A stretch of DNA of 18,344 nt. It comes from Gonium pectorale (taxonomy: Eukaryota; Chlorophyta; Chlorophyceae; Chlamydomonadales; Volvocaceae). Below, one piece after another: positions 1 through 8,686 of the stretch; positions within the stretch are counted from its first letter, which is position 1, and each line of letters begins with the position of its first letter. The position numbers and the translations under genes were made by a program. The DNA lies in contig LSYV01000005.1 in the NCBI GenBank assembly GCA_001584585.1, positions 2,540,541-2,558,884 on the forward strand, read 5' to 3'. The notes below the pieces were generated by a model, which searched no databases, was not told the DNA's origin, and saw only the letters and a list, made by a program, of their open reading frames with translations.

Positions 1-868
1 TATGGCCGTAGAGGCGGGCTCCCTCTTTCTATGCAGGTTTCTCTTTTTTTTGCTGTCTCTCGCCCGCCGTTGAAGGATGCCTGTGACAGCGCACGTTTTG
101 TGGTTGACCTTGAGCCCGCCCCATTCCGCGTAGCGCCCTATCTTGTCGCACTGCGTCTCCACGTCTGCGACAGTGCTGCAGGCGACACATATGTCGTCCG
201 CATATGCACCCGCACTGTACTGATATTTGTCATTCTCAATGTCGGTTAGACTACCGTACGTATACCCCCGTTTTCCCACGTGGAGCCAGTGCAGGAGGGG
301 CTCTAGGAAGATTATAAAGAGCATGGGCGAGAGCGTATCGCCCTGCACCGTGCCTCGCTGGATGGGGATGGCACGGGTACGGCCGTGTTCTGTTCGTACA
401 TGGGTGCGCGCTTTGGAGTAGCGATTCCTCGTGACCTCGATGAGGTCCGAGGGTAGCCCTAGGTCCCACATGATCTGTAGCAACCGGTCGTGATCGATCG
501 TGTTGAAGGCGGAGGAGCAGTCAATGTAGGACACATACAAGTCCCGTGTGGTGAGCGCCGCGTCCTCGATGACATGCGACAGGTTGAGGGTCTGGCGCTC
601 TGTGCTTTTGCCTTTCAGGAACCTACAGGGTAAAGGTTTTAGGGTTTAGGGTTTTGAGGGTCTGGCGCTCTGTGCTTTTGCCTTTCAGGAACCCCTCCTG
701 GAGCTCACTCAGGATGCGCAACGGCCCGGCGGTCTCTGCTATGGCACAGGTGATAAGGCTCGTCCAGAGTTTGTACAGGGTGTTTGCGAGGGCAATGGGT
801 CTGTAGTTATCAATTAGCGCGGTCGGCAATACCCGTGAGGAGAGCGAGCGTGTCTGGGTCGGTCTCAC
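1..868 (-). pseudogene. Reverse transcriptase of the non-LTR retrotransposon, interrupted and incomplete
   Basis: Reading from 868 leftwards: LIDNYRPIALANTLYKLW, then SELQEGFLKGKST, then the 70-bp insertion that shifts the frame. Beyond it (584 down to 1) the same protein continues: SYIDCSSAFNTIDHDRL (motif A with the first catalytic Asp), QRGTVQGDTLSPMLFIIF (motif B), SAGAYADDICV (motif C, YADD), and GGLKVNHKTCAVT (motif D). The catalytic triad is intact. The frame is open to position 1, so the thumb and any RNase H lie outside the window. The insertion is the only disruption seen in the core. The enzyme would copy element RNA at a nicked target. Identification is very secure; the frame must be read across the insertion to see it. 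Confidence 0.93.
584..693. repeat. 40-bp direct repeat flanking telomere-like filler (TTTTAGGG type) inside the RT
   Basis: Positions 584-623 and 654-693 are identical over 40 bp. The 30 bp between them contain GGTTTTAGGGTTTAGGGTT, that is TTTTAGGG (the Chlamydomonas telomere unit) followed by TTTAGGG. Net gain is 70 bp, not a multiple of three, so the RT frame is broken. The arrangement looks like a break repaired with a duplicated flank and telomeric filler. Confidence 0.9.
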
Positions 869-1990
869 GCACGTGAGAGCTTGAAGTGTTGGTCCGGTGC
901 ATGCTTTGTTTCCCAGGGATACCTACGGTCGTCGGTCGGCGGTGCCCGGGCGGAAGGTGCCGCTCCTGGGTCCGAAGGCTGGGGCGGCTTGTTCTGCATA
1001 GAAGGCCGTCAGTGCATCTAAGATACCCTCGCTCGTGGTCTGCAGGTCGCCCGTGTCGGGGTGGCGGCCTGCGGGGATTCCGCGCGGTTTGTCAGCATTT
1101 TCGAAGATCTTCCGATGGCCAAGTTTGGGGCGCGTGGCAAGGAGGCGTTGGAAGGCGCGGGTGGCGCGTTCGGTGCCGCCCCGGCGTGTGGTGACCTCCT
1201 CCGCCCGGATCTGGCCCTTTAGGGCCCGGAGCTGTTCTATCAGGTGCGTACGGTTGGTTCAGGCTCCAGCGCGTGCAGCCCGGGAGGGTCCAGGGGCGGA
1301 CGATGGGGGTGTGCCTCATCCGTAGAGGAGGGCGGGGATGGGTTCGTCTCGCCCGTGGGGTTCCCTTGGCTATCAGCGCCGTTGGCGGGGTTGGGTGTGC
1401 CTGGGCTGAACTCCGCTGCCGGCGGGCCAGTGCTTGGGATGGTTCGGGAAGGGTCTAGGAGTTGGAGCGCCAGTAAGTGTGATTGGGGGTTCAGGTGGTG
1501 GGGGAGTCCGTAGGGGGCCAGGTTGGTGTGCACATTGCTTAGTGGGGGAGGGATACGTTGGAGGGCCCATGTCGGTAAGCTTGGCCCGGATTTGTCGCTG
1601 GGCCTCGTATAGACGGTGTAGGCGCAGGGCCCGAGCGCGGGAGGGGTGAAACTTGCCGGGGGACGGTTTCCGCTCACACTCGCTGATAAGGGTGTCTGTC
1701 ATGCGAGTAAGGACGTCCTGAAGCTGTGCGGCGAGGGCCTCTGTGTCGGTGATGGCAATGTCTTCATGGTCGCGTAGCTGTTTTATGAGGTCCCATGCGG
1801 AATTATGTCCTGCGCCCTGCCGCAGCAGGGTTAGTCCCTCCTCAATCGCCCGTGCAGGTGCTATCACGGCTTCATGGAGGGCGGCGATGTCGGTGGTAAA
1901 TTCAATCTCCAGCCTGCGGCGCGTGTCGTCAAGAACGCCTTTTGGGACCAGTAGCTTTACGTCTGCCCAGGTTGGTGTGGCATCGGGGGC
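869..1990 (-). pseudogene. Linker between endonuclease and reverse transcriptase, multiply frameshifted
   Basis: Convincing coding texture appears in one frame from about 1990 to 1560 (WADVKLLVPKGVLDD, EALAAQLQDVLTRM, ARALRLHRLYEAQRQIRAKL). It then seems to move to a Pro-rich frame (about 1560-1245) and return at about 1249 (THLIEQLRALKGQIR, ATRAFQRLLATRPKLGHRK, EGILDALTAFYAEQAAPAF). Such alpha-helical, Arg/Leu-rich sequence is typical of the segment just before the RT of non-LTR elements. A TAG lies in frame at 923-925. Only about 40 codons separate the last linker motif from the NYRPIAL motif of the RT, less than usual, suggesting the RT entry motifs are deleted or scrambled. Function is inferred from position only. 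Confidence 0.6.
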
Positions 1991-2640
1991 CCGTGGCTGG
2001 GTTTTGGGCCAGGGGCACAGTCGTACATGTTAAGGGCCTTGGTGGGAACGCGGGCCTGTACGGGTTTGTGGTCAAACTCTCCCGCGCAGTCACGGACTGT
2101 TTCGTACCCGGTGGTGCCTGTGGTCCGGCTGTGTGCGGTGAGCGCCCGAGCGGTGTTCTGAGCAAAGTATATGTCATCGATCCTGCTTCGATGTGTGACC
2201 TCCCCTCCTCGGATTTGCACGTAGGAGTGCTCTCGCCCGCCTGGTGAGAGGAGGGGCTCAAGCTTGGAGCTGGCGATAAACGCCTGATGGGCCTTGTCGG
2301 TACTGTACGCGTGATGGTTGGAGCGTTCGGCGGGGGTAGCCACTGCGTTCCAGTCGCCCGCGAGTATGACATGCTCCCCGCGTTCCTGGGCTCTATTTGT
2401 TACGGCTGAGCAATGGGAGTACAAGGCCTCCCGTATGTCGCCGTCGTCCGGACAGTAGACCCCTATGATATGGAGCGGTGTGCTGCGCGGGGTCGCAATT
2501 CTGCAGTGCACCAGGTATTCCCTGAGGTCGTCGGGGGTGGAGATGCAAGTGAGGTATGCAGGGTGGCTGAGGTGGTCGGCTATTGCTAGGGCGACACCCG
2601 CAGCCGGTGCGGTGCCTTGTAGCTCTGGAGGAACGTTTGG
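1957..2640 (-). pseudogene. APE-type endonuclease, C-terminal part, out of frame with the preceding ORF
   Basis: This frame picks up the endonuclease where the protease-bearing frame ends: GVALAIADHLSHPAY, IIGVYCPDDGD, VILAGDWNA (catalytic Asp and Asn), SRIDDIYF (catalytic Asp) and GEFDHKPV (the Asp-His pair). These are the hallmark motifs of the exonuclease III/APE fold that nicks target DNA for target-primed reverse transcription. With the HNVRG and LTEAK motifs upstream, all catalytic positions are present, so decay is through frame disruption and not loss of catalytic residues. The domain ends near 2070. A further frame change between about 1975 and 2070 joins it to the linker. An ATG at 2511 lies in mid-domain and should not be read as a true start. 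Confidence 0.85.
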
Positions 2641-4523
2641 TAGCCGCGCAGTGCTGACTTGATGGCGTGCCGTGCCCGGCTGTTCTTTGTCGTGGTTTTT
2701 GCTTCAGTGAGTACGAGGATGTCGGCGTGCCAACCTTCGACATTGTGTGCAGTGGCCTCGAGGTTGGTAAGCAGACCTCGAACGTTGTGAGTCACGATGT
2801 GGAGGTATCGGCATCCGGGGCCTGCTGGGTTGTGGGCGTCCGTGGTAGGCGTCTCAAGTGTTGGGGTGGGGCCAGCGTTTACTCGGGTTTCGTGTGGGTT
2901 AAAGAATCGGGGCTCTGGGTCTGCGAGGGGCTTTGGCGTCTTCTTTGTCGCAGGGCTCGGGGTTTCCCGCGGGGGCCTTTCTCGTGTCTGACGTTTGTGC
3001 GTGCATCCGTTGCCTGTCTTGGGTGCTGGTGTTTGGGGGGCGGGGCGGTGCGTGTCCTCTGGGGTAGTTTGGGTGATGGGAGCGATCCCATGCGGTTGGG
3101 TCAGGTGCCGGTCTGTGGCGGGTTCGGGCGTCGGCTCATGGGGTGGCTGTCGCTGGGTTGCATTTACGTGAGGGGTTTGGTCGATGGGTTCGTCAGCGGG
3201 ATCTTGCTGGGTGGTGGGGGCGTCGGCAGCATTTGTGTTGCTCAGGTGGCCGTTAGCGCCCAGCCGTGTTGCGGCACGCGCGAGGCATCCTTGGAGGGTG
3301 TTCGCAAAGGGGGTGTGCCTGTGGTGGTTGTCTTTCTTTTTGGTGACGCGTGCGCGTGTAGTGAGGTTGGGTCCGTTGCTTCGGTTCGTGCCAGGGTGCC
3401 CCTGTCGCACTGCGTGGATGCGTTGTGGGGGGCGGGGGACGTTGGTACCGTTGGTTGGGGGTCGGGTTGCTTGTGGGGGATTGTTTGGCTCCTGAGGGGA
3501 GGCCGTAGTCGTGTTCTGTGGTCGTGTCGGTGTTGGGGGACGGGGATCTGCGGTGGCTGGTGTGGGGCCAGGCGGTGCAGTGCGGGTTCCGTGGCTTGGT
3601 TCGCGAGGAGGGCCTGTGGGCAGGAGGGCGCTTGGTACTGCTGGGCGATCGCTTGCAAAAGGGTCTTCGTTGAAGAGACAGTTGAGGCTGCCAGTCAATC
3701 TTGTTGTGAGGTGGATAGGCCTTGGATTGTCGTAGAACGAGTCCAGCTCCCACCAAGTCCCGCCGGACGGTTTGATAGCCACTGCATGCCCAGGCCGTAG
3801 TAGGATGAAGGCGCCCTGGTATGCTCCCGTTGGGATTGCCTTAACGAGGTCGTCCAGGGTGTGTCCCAACGCTTCTGTGTCTCCGCCTGGTAGGGGTATG
3901 TACCGGATGGATAGGTACGGGCACGTGCTGCGCTCGACTACTGTCTGAGACCGGAGGTAGAGGTTGAGTGCCAGACTTGAGAGCATCCCGGTGGTGTACG
4001 TGTACGTGTGGTCCCACATCCTGGCTGCGGCAGTATGTCCTGCTTCCCTAAGGTGCTGGTCGTATGACGCGCAGAACCTCATTACGTCTGCGTGTCGTAC
4101 GAACGGGAGTCCTAGGCAGTTGTTGAGGGCGCGTACATGACACTGGTTGCTTCCGGCTGGTTGGCGTTCCAAGTAAGGGACGTTGCCAGTGGCTGTGTTC
4201 GGAGGCCATTGCAGAACGAGTATAGGGTGCGGTTCAGTGTGCATATGTCGGGTCCAGCTCCCGTGTGCTCCGGGCTGGTTGCGCCGTGGGGGCGTTAGGG
4301 CAGGTGTGGTACCAGCTGTAATCATGAAACCGTCCTCATCAATCCCTCCCATGAGAATACGGCTACGGGTACGCCCGCTTGCAGGGCTGTCCCACGCTTC
4401 TGTGGTTTCCCCTCCAAACTGCGTGCAGAGTGGCGGTGGTGCACTAGATGCGTACGGACACAGTTCGCCTGGGATTCGTACATCGTGCATTGGCCTATCA
4501 GTCGGCGTTGCTGACCCGTGCAT
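2586..4523 (-). pseudogene. Retrotransposon ORF: papain-fold cysteine protease-like domain plus first part of APE endonuclease
   Basis: A 645-residue open frame. Residues about 120-285 form a compact domain with GSNQCHVRALNNCLG around C128, then LLRPGHAVAIK around H246 and WWELDSF around D261. The C-x3-A-L-N-N spacing followed by a late G-H and an acidic or amide residue matches the Josephin type of papain-like cysteine protease (ataxin-3: C-x3-C-L-N-N, His, Asn). Dualen retrotransposons are known to carry a cysteine protease, so the placement fits. Residues about 300-570 are a Pro/Thr/Arg-rich linker. Residues about 573-645 begin an APE endonuclease (THNVRG with catalytic Asn, ILVLTEAK with catalytic Glu). 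The frame then hits a stop at 2586 while the endonuclease continues in another frame, so a one-base indel near 2595 is inferred. Protease activity is inferred from motifs only. Confidence 0.75.
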
Positions 4524-4532
4524 GACCCGTGC
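4512..4532. repeat. 11-bp tandem microduplication at the junction of two retrotransposon frames
   Basis: TGACCCGTGC occurs at 4512-4521 and again at 4523-4532, an 11-bp period. The extra 11 bp shifts the minus-strand frame exactly where the N-terminal region (ending ISQHGS) and the protease-bearing ORF (starting MHGSATPTDRP) meet. Without it the two frames would be continuous. Confidence 0.8.
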
Positions 4533-5959
4533 TGGGATATCTCGGCCTCAGGCATTATCAGGGTGGCATGTCTAGACGCCGCCTTCACGGCCGTCTGGGG
4601 GATTGCCATACAGTCCAAGGCGCTCGAGCCCTCCGGGTGTGGGGGATCGGCCAGGTTCTCCCAGGATGCCTCGCCAGAAGAGTGCATGGCTATAGGATGC
4701 AAAGTATAGCCTCGTCTATCATCGTAACAGTCTAGGCCTGGCTCATCCCCTTCCCTTTCTGCATAGAATGACCTAGAGCATGGCGCACTTTCGGCCCGGC
4801 AATCGTGCAAAGTCGCGGCCGCATGCGTGGGCGGTCCCACTGGCTTCTCATCCACATCTCCCTTTCGAATCGATTCCCTCGTCGCTTCCCCGGTGGCGCC
4901 CGGGGCACAGACTGCGTCCCTGTTGGCAGGATATATCCCGGCGTCTAGCGCCCACAGGGTGAGGCTGGCGGCTGGAGGAGCTGGTTCCGTCGTGTCCTGG
5001 GCAGGAGCCGGGTTTGTCGTAGTATCCGCTGTGGGTCGTCTGCGGGTGGCAGGGATGGGTTGTGGCGGGGCGGCGGGGGGCATGTCGCGATCGGGGCCGT
5101 TGGGTGGAGGTACGGTTGACACGAGGATGGATTGTGGCATGGGTGCGGGGCCTGCCGGCTTGGGTACCGGGTTCCTAGTTTGGCCGGCCCTGGGGTTCCG
5201 GAAGTGGGACATACACATGGTGGTGTCTCTACGTGGGGGCAGAGCGCAAGTTGCCACGGTATGCGGGGTGCTGGCCTCACGCAGACACCCACGTCCGGGA
5301 TCTAGGGAGGTGGATCTGGGGTTTCTTCTCTGGGTTCTCCTCCCAAGCGCCAACAGCTCGATACTCACTGTGGTTTTACGCCAGCCTGGGCTTCTGGGTC
5401 CGCCGTTCGGCGCTGTCGCCGTCGGCGCCAGCGCCTTCAGCCGACTGGTCGTCCTTGCCGGCCTCCTGCCCGTCACCCGTGCGGTCGCCTGCTGGGGAGC
5501 CGTCGGTCCCGGTTTGGGCGCCGGCCTGGCGGCCATCGCTGGCACCGGCCGCGCCACCACCATCCCGCGCGGCCTGCAGGGTGCGGGGCGTGTGGGAATC
5601 GGGGAGGGATGGGCGTAAGTCTGGGGAGCAGCAGGGGATGGGACAGTTAGGTCAGTGCGTCCAACACATTGTGCGTCGCTGGCGTCAAGTGTTTGGGAGG
5701 TTGGTATTTGGGGGGAGGGGTTGCGTGCGTGCCATTCGAGGCACGCCACTCGCCCATCATCTAGGGGTACCCAGCTTCCTCTTAGCCCCACCTTCTCGTC
5801 CTCGCCGTCCGTGTCAGAGCTGTCGGCGGCCAGCGCCACGAGCTCCAATCCAAGGTTCCCACCACGATGACTGCCCCGCACACTGGCCCCTCCTGCTGCT
5901 GGCTCCACAGGGCCCCACCCAGCAGAGGCGCCATGATGCCGCCGCTGCTGCGGCATCAT
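4514..5959 (-). pseudogene. N-terminal region of the retrotransposon ORF, unknown function
   Basis: The frame is open from a stop near 6066. The first ATGs are a tandem pair at 5957-5959 and 5954-5956, lying inside a large hairpin. The predicted sequence has an acidic patch (SSDTDGEDEK) early on, then a long Pro/Ala/Thr/Arg-rich stretch, then a more ordered, charged region with motifs such as YAEREGDEPGLDCYDDRRGY. No known domain or CCHC zinc knuckle was recognised. The frame runs on to 4322 but stops looking meaningful near 4520, where a short tandem duplication shifts it relative to the protease-bearing frame. It was therefore probably once the amino end of the same polyprotein. Low-complexity composition limits confidence in the exact start. 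Confidence 0.5.
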
Positions 5960-5986
5960 GGCGCCACTGCTGGATGGGTGGGGCCC
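5910..5986. repeat. Large imperfect hairpin at the 5' part of the retrotransposon
   Basis: 5927-5941 (GGCGCCATGATGCCG) is perfectly complementary to 5951-5965, with a 9-nt loop. The stem continues after one A/A mismatch with 5921-5925 against 5967-5971. After a 4-nt bulge (5972-5975) it continues with 5910-5920 against 5976-5986. In all, 31 base pairs are possible. ATGATG occurs in both arms, so both strands carry it; on the minus strand it is the first ATG pair of the N-terminal frame. Confidence 0.85.
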
Positions 5987-6760
5987 CACATCAAGGGCCT
6001 GTAGCACAAGGCGATGCGCGGTGCCGGTATCTAACCACCCTGCTGGACGCACGTACGCTCTCGCAGGTCAGCGTGCACGACAAAAATGCACGACGCCGAG
6101 TCTGCGTCTATCCACCATCCAAGGCGCCCACCAAGGCACCCTTACTGGACCCCGCTGGTGAGGGGTCTGGGGGTGTGTTAGGTTCCCATCCGCAGAGAGA
6201 TCTGGGAGGTCACAATACGGCCACTGTCCGTTTCGTGAGGTTTCGGCGGTCAAGTAATGCCGTAGTGCTCGACGCCTCCTTATCACAAACTGTCACGCAC
6301 GACACATGCATCGTGTGACTGACTGATCGCCCTACGCGGCCTCGCGTTGAGAGGAGCGCTCACTCGGTAGCACATGCGGTGGTTGATGTATGTAGCGCAC
6401 GCGTACTCACCACGCAGGAGGAGATGGCTTTCGATCGTAGACTCCTACCGGCGCTGCCTTGGGAAAGCGCAAGCACCGTCCTCTTCGTGTGAGAGCAGAC
6501 AGAGGTGTGTTACAGGTCACTTCACGAGTACGTTCTTGAAATGCCGCCGCAGACAGGGGGGCCCTCCTGGAGCCATCACTCTCGGCGCACTCGCACCCCG
6601 GCACGCGTGGTATCCATCCCACTTATTCGCGGAGCAGGTCTGGTCGATTGGTAAAGCCCTCAACGGCCGTCACAAAGGTCGCTAACCGCCCGTTGCATAC
6701 CACGCAAAAAGCCTGTGCACACATTGTGTCATGTCAAAACGCGCGCTCATCTTCATCACC

Positions 6761-6797
6761 TGCCGCCCTGCCGCCCTGCCGCCCTGCCGCCCTGCCG
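6761..6797. repeat. Octanucleotide microsatellite (TGCCGCCC)n
   Basis: TGCCGCCC is repeated four times from 6761 and decays into related CCTGCCGGCC sequence. It makes the overlapping frames look proline/alanine rich and is a reason not to trust ORFs across it. Confidence 0.85.
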
Positions 6798-6988
6798 GCC
6801 GCATCGCCGCCCTACCTGCCGCTGTGCTGCTCGCCTGTACGGACGGCGGCGCCGTCGCCATTTTCCAGCTCAATCTCGGCCAGACGTCGGGCGGATGGGC
6901 ATATCGACGGCTGGCGGGCTTGATCGGCGGAGGGCTGGGACTACTCGGCACCAGCAGCTAACCAATACATGGGCCCGGGCTTCCAGGT

Positions 6989-7043
6989 GACAAGGACGGC
7001 AGGGGCGGTTGTTGCGGCTACAACCGCCCCTGCCGTCCTTGTC
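6989..7043. repeat. Perfect 24-bp inverted repeat with a 7-nt loop
   Basis: 6989-7012 and 7020-7043 are exact reverse complements. The loop 7013-7019 is TGCGGCT. The arms are G/C rich, beginning GACAAGGACGGC on the + strand. RNA from either strand would fold into a 24-bp mismatch-free stem. It does not sit at the end of any identified gene. Confidence 0.9.
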
Positions 7044-7440
7044 CGCAGCCTAGGTTTTACCCTTTCAAACTATCTACTCCATCAACACGAGGTCATATGT
7101 ACGGCGATAATGCGGTGTGGCCATCTGCTGTACAACGTTTTGTGCAGAGGGCACGGAACGATGGCGGCATTGGCATCCAGAGAGAGTCACGTTGACACAA
7201 AAAAAATCAAGAAACCTGCACTGAAAGACGGACGCCTGGACGCCTGCAAGGTCAGGCCGCCCAAAACTAAGTACTTCGCACTGCGGGAGTTCTTCAACGC
7301 CCAACGCGCGGGGAGGCTGAGACTGCGGAAGTGTGGCCAGGTCTTGCCGGAGGTCTCGCTGCCCCCAAGCGACGACTTTCATATCTGAGAACGTCAGGAG
7401 GTAGGTGGGAGGGCCCGTCTGCTCGTCTCTGTCGCACGTC

Positions 7441-7704
7441 ACGCTATATACCCGGTCACGCTATGTCTTGCTCTGTACCCGCCCGCCCTATTGGAAACGT
7501 CGCGCCTTCGGGCATGTATGGCCGTAGAGGCGGGCTCCCTCTTTCTGTGCAGGTTTCTCGTTTTTTCCCGGCGCCTAACTGGCAACGTCGCACCTTCGGG
7601 TATGTTGAGATGGCCGTCTCTGTTTTACCTTCGGGTTCCAGCATTGCCACTTTCGTTTCACATGCCAGATAAACCTGCCAAAGCCAAGCAAAAGCCGTGC
7701 CCAA
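7441..7704 (-). mobile_element. Short fragment repeating the left end of the window, with an internal duplication
   Basis: 7517-7566 matches positions 1-50 with very few differences, in the same orientation, so it is probably a scrap of the same retrotransposon family or of a repeat embedded in it. Within the fragment, about 7486-7525 and 7573-7612 share AACGTCGC-(A/G)-CCTTCGGG-(C/T)-ATGT, a diverged direct repeat of about 89-bp spacing. A minus-strand frame runs across it (KKRETCTERGSPPLRP) but has no identifiable domain. Confidence 0.55.
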
Positions 7705-8680
7705 CCAGAGGCCTCCCCTATGCCCAACCCACCACTTCCGACACGTCCAAGATCAGTCCAAACACACACGCTCAGCTCCACAGCTCCTGAAGTACCTGCA
7801 AGAAGAGCGCTCGTGCTCGCCATCGCCTGGGTGGCGTCGTCCGGAGGCTCAAGACGGAGGCGAAGCAGCTACTTAGCTCCGTGTAATCAGCTGGAGGAGA
7901 CTATGTCGTCGCCTCCACACCTCTCTTGTTGTAGGGCGTTCAGCCCTCTAAAAGAGCTAGCTTCGGTAGATGTCTTGCTGTAGCGTTTCACGCTACAACG
8001 TCTCTTAAGCCGCGCCAGCCGTATACCCGGTGTAAGTGCACTCCCGTGGAACGCAGGAAACCCTGGAAGCCTCGGTTTCCATGTGATACGATGCGCTCTT
8101 ACGCAACTCGTGTAGTCACCTGGTTGTTGTCACCTGGGTTGCAACTAGACAGTTATGTATGCGGGTACGCTGCGGTGCGGTGTGTGCCGCTCCGGGTGAG
8201 CGGCGAGACCCCTGCCAAAATGTCTGCTCTTATCCTTCGGACCCACCTCACGACCCCAGTCCTTCCGACACACACCCTCACACGCGCGACGCAGGACAAA
8301 CCAGAAACAGCAGAAACAGGGAAGCCTCCTCTATCTACCGACACGCCCGAGGGTGCGAGGGTTGCGCCCGCGTACAAGGCAGACGGGCCCTCCCTGCTCG
8401 CCAGTTGCACCCAAGCTCGAGAGAGATACCGTAAACCGTATGCATCCCACGACAAGGGCCACCATTTGCCCCCTTGTCCTGCCCAACCCCGTACACGGCA
8501 TGCGACAGTTAAGACATTGCCTACCGCTTGCGTGCGTGCATGCTGTAGCCCGTCATGAGGCGCTACCCAGGCCCGTGAGGGGGCATAGACATGCCTGCTA
8601 GGGAGCTCCAGGAGTGGCTTCCTAGCTGTGTCTGCTTAATGGAGCGCTCAGGCGGCATTATCGCGAGCTACACGTTGCCT
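7704..8680. other. Region without a supported gene, with small stem-loops
   Basis: A + frame of 170 codons at 8046-8558 has no recognisable domain and is proline/threonine/arginine rich; it is treated as chance. Two small stem-loops lie close together: AGGGC/GCCCT around a GTTCA loop (7933-7947) and TGTAGCG/CGCTACA around a TTTCA loop (7979-7997). Nothing else could be assigned. The right end approaches the probable 3' end of the chaperonin transcript. Confidence 0.5.
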
Positions 8681-8681
8681 G

Positions 8682-8686
8682 TTACA
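8682..8686 (-). terminator. Candidate poly(A) signal TGTAA for the chaperonin gene
   Basis: The minus strand reads TGTAA here. It is the first TGTAA downstream of the stop codon at 9587-9589, which gives a 3' UTR of roughly 900 nt. TGTAA is the usual poly(A) signal of volvocine algae. Cleavage would be expected a short distance further left. Confidence 0.6.

Larger units (their letters stand above)
1..6070 (-). mobile_element. Degenerate Dualen/RandI-like non-LTR retrotransposon, truncated by the left edge
   Basis: Minus-strand open segments appear in the order N-terminal region, cysteine protease-like domain, Pro/Thr-rich linker, APE endonuclease, linker, reverse transcriptase. Established knowledge: Dualen elements of Chlamydomonas encode a cysteine protease, APE endonuclease, RT, RNase H and a restriction-like endonuclease. 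RNase H and the second endonuclease would lie beyond position 1 and cannot be seen. The reading frame changes near 4520, 2595, 1975, 1560 and 1245. There is an in-frame stop at 923-925 and a 70-bp insertion near 624-693, so this copy cannot encode a working polyprotein. The right (5') limit is uncertain: the N-terminal frame is closed by a stop near 6066, and no target-site duplication can be tested because the 3' end is outside the window. Retrotransposon identity is certain; family assignment rests on domain content. Confidence 0.88.
6070..7440. other. Region without a supported gene
   Basis: Open frames here are short, overlap on both strands and show no recognisable motif. The least implausible are about 140 codons on + (6969-7388) and about 120 codons on - (7074-7442), which overlap each other and cannot both be judged from sequence alone. 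The stretch contains an octanucleotide repeat, a perfect inverted repeat, and the sequence just upstream of the retrotransposon's 5' part. No tRNA, rRNA or splice-supported exon was seen. Confidence 0.5.

Noticed and set aside
2667..3800. 377-codon + strand open frame
   Set aside because: It is antisense to the retrotransposon protease and linker region, whose minus-strand motifs are specific; the + frame is Gly/Val/Trp/Cys-rich shadow sequence.
6052..6066. Start of the retrotransposon N-terminal ORF at 6052
   Set aside because: The codon there is GTG, not ATG. The first ATG in frame is at 5959, so translation from 6052 is not supported for a nuclear gene.
4827..6318. Two long + strand frames (263 and 361 codons)
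   Set aside because: They overlap each other and the better-textured minus-strand N-terminal region, and show no domain. G/C-rich sequence opens several frames at once.
6761..6797. Regular short repeats as a CRISPR-like array
   Set aside because: Units are 8 bp, directly adjacent and without spacers: a simple microsatellite in a nuclear algal genome.
8046..8558. 170-codon + strand frame
   Set aside because: No motif, Pro/Thr/Arg-rich composition, and no neighbouring exon or signal supports it.
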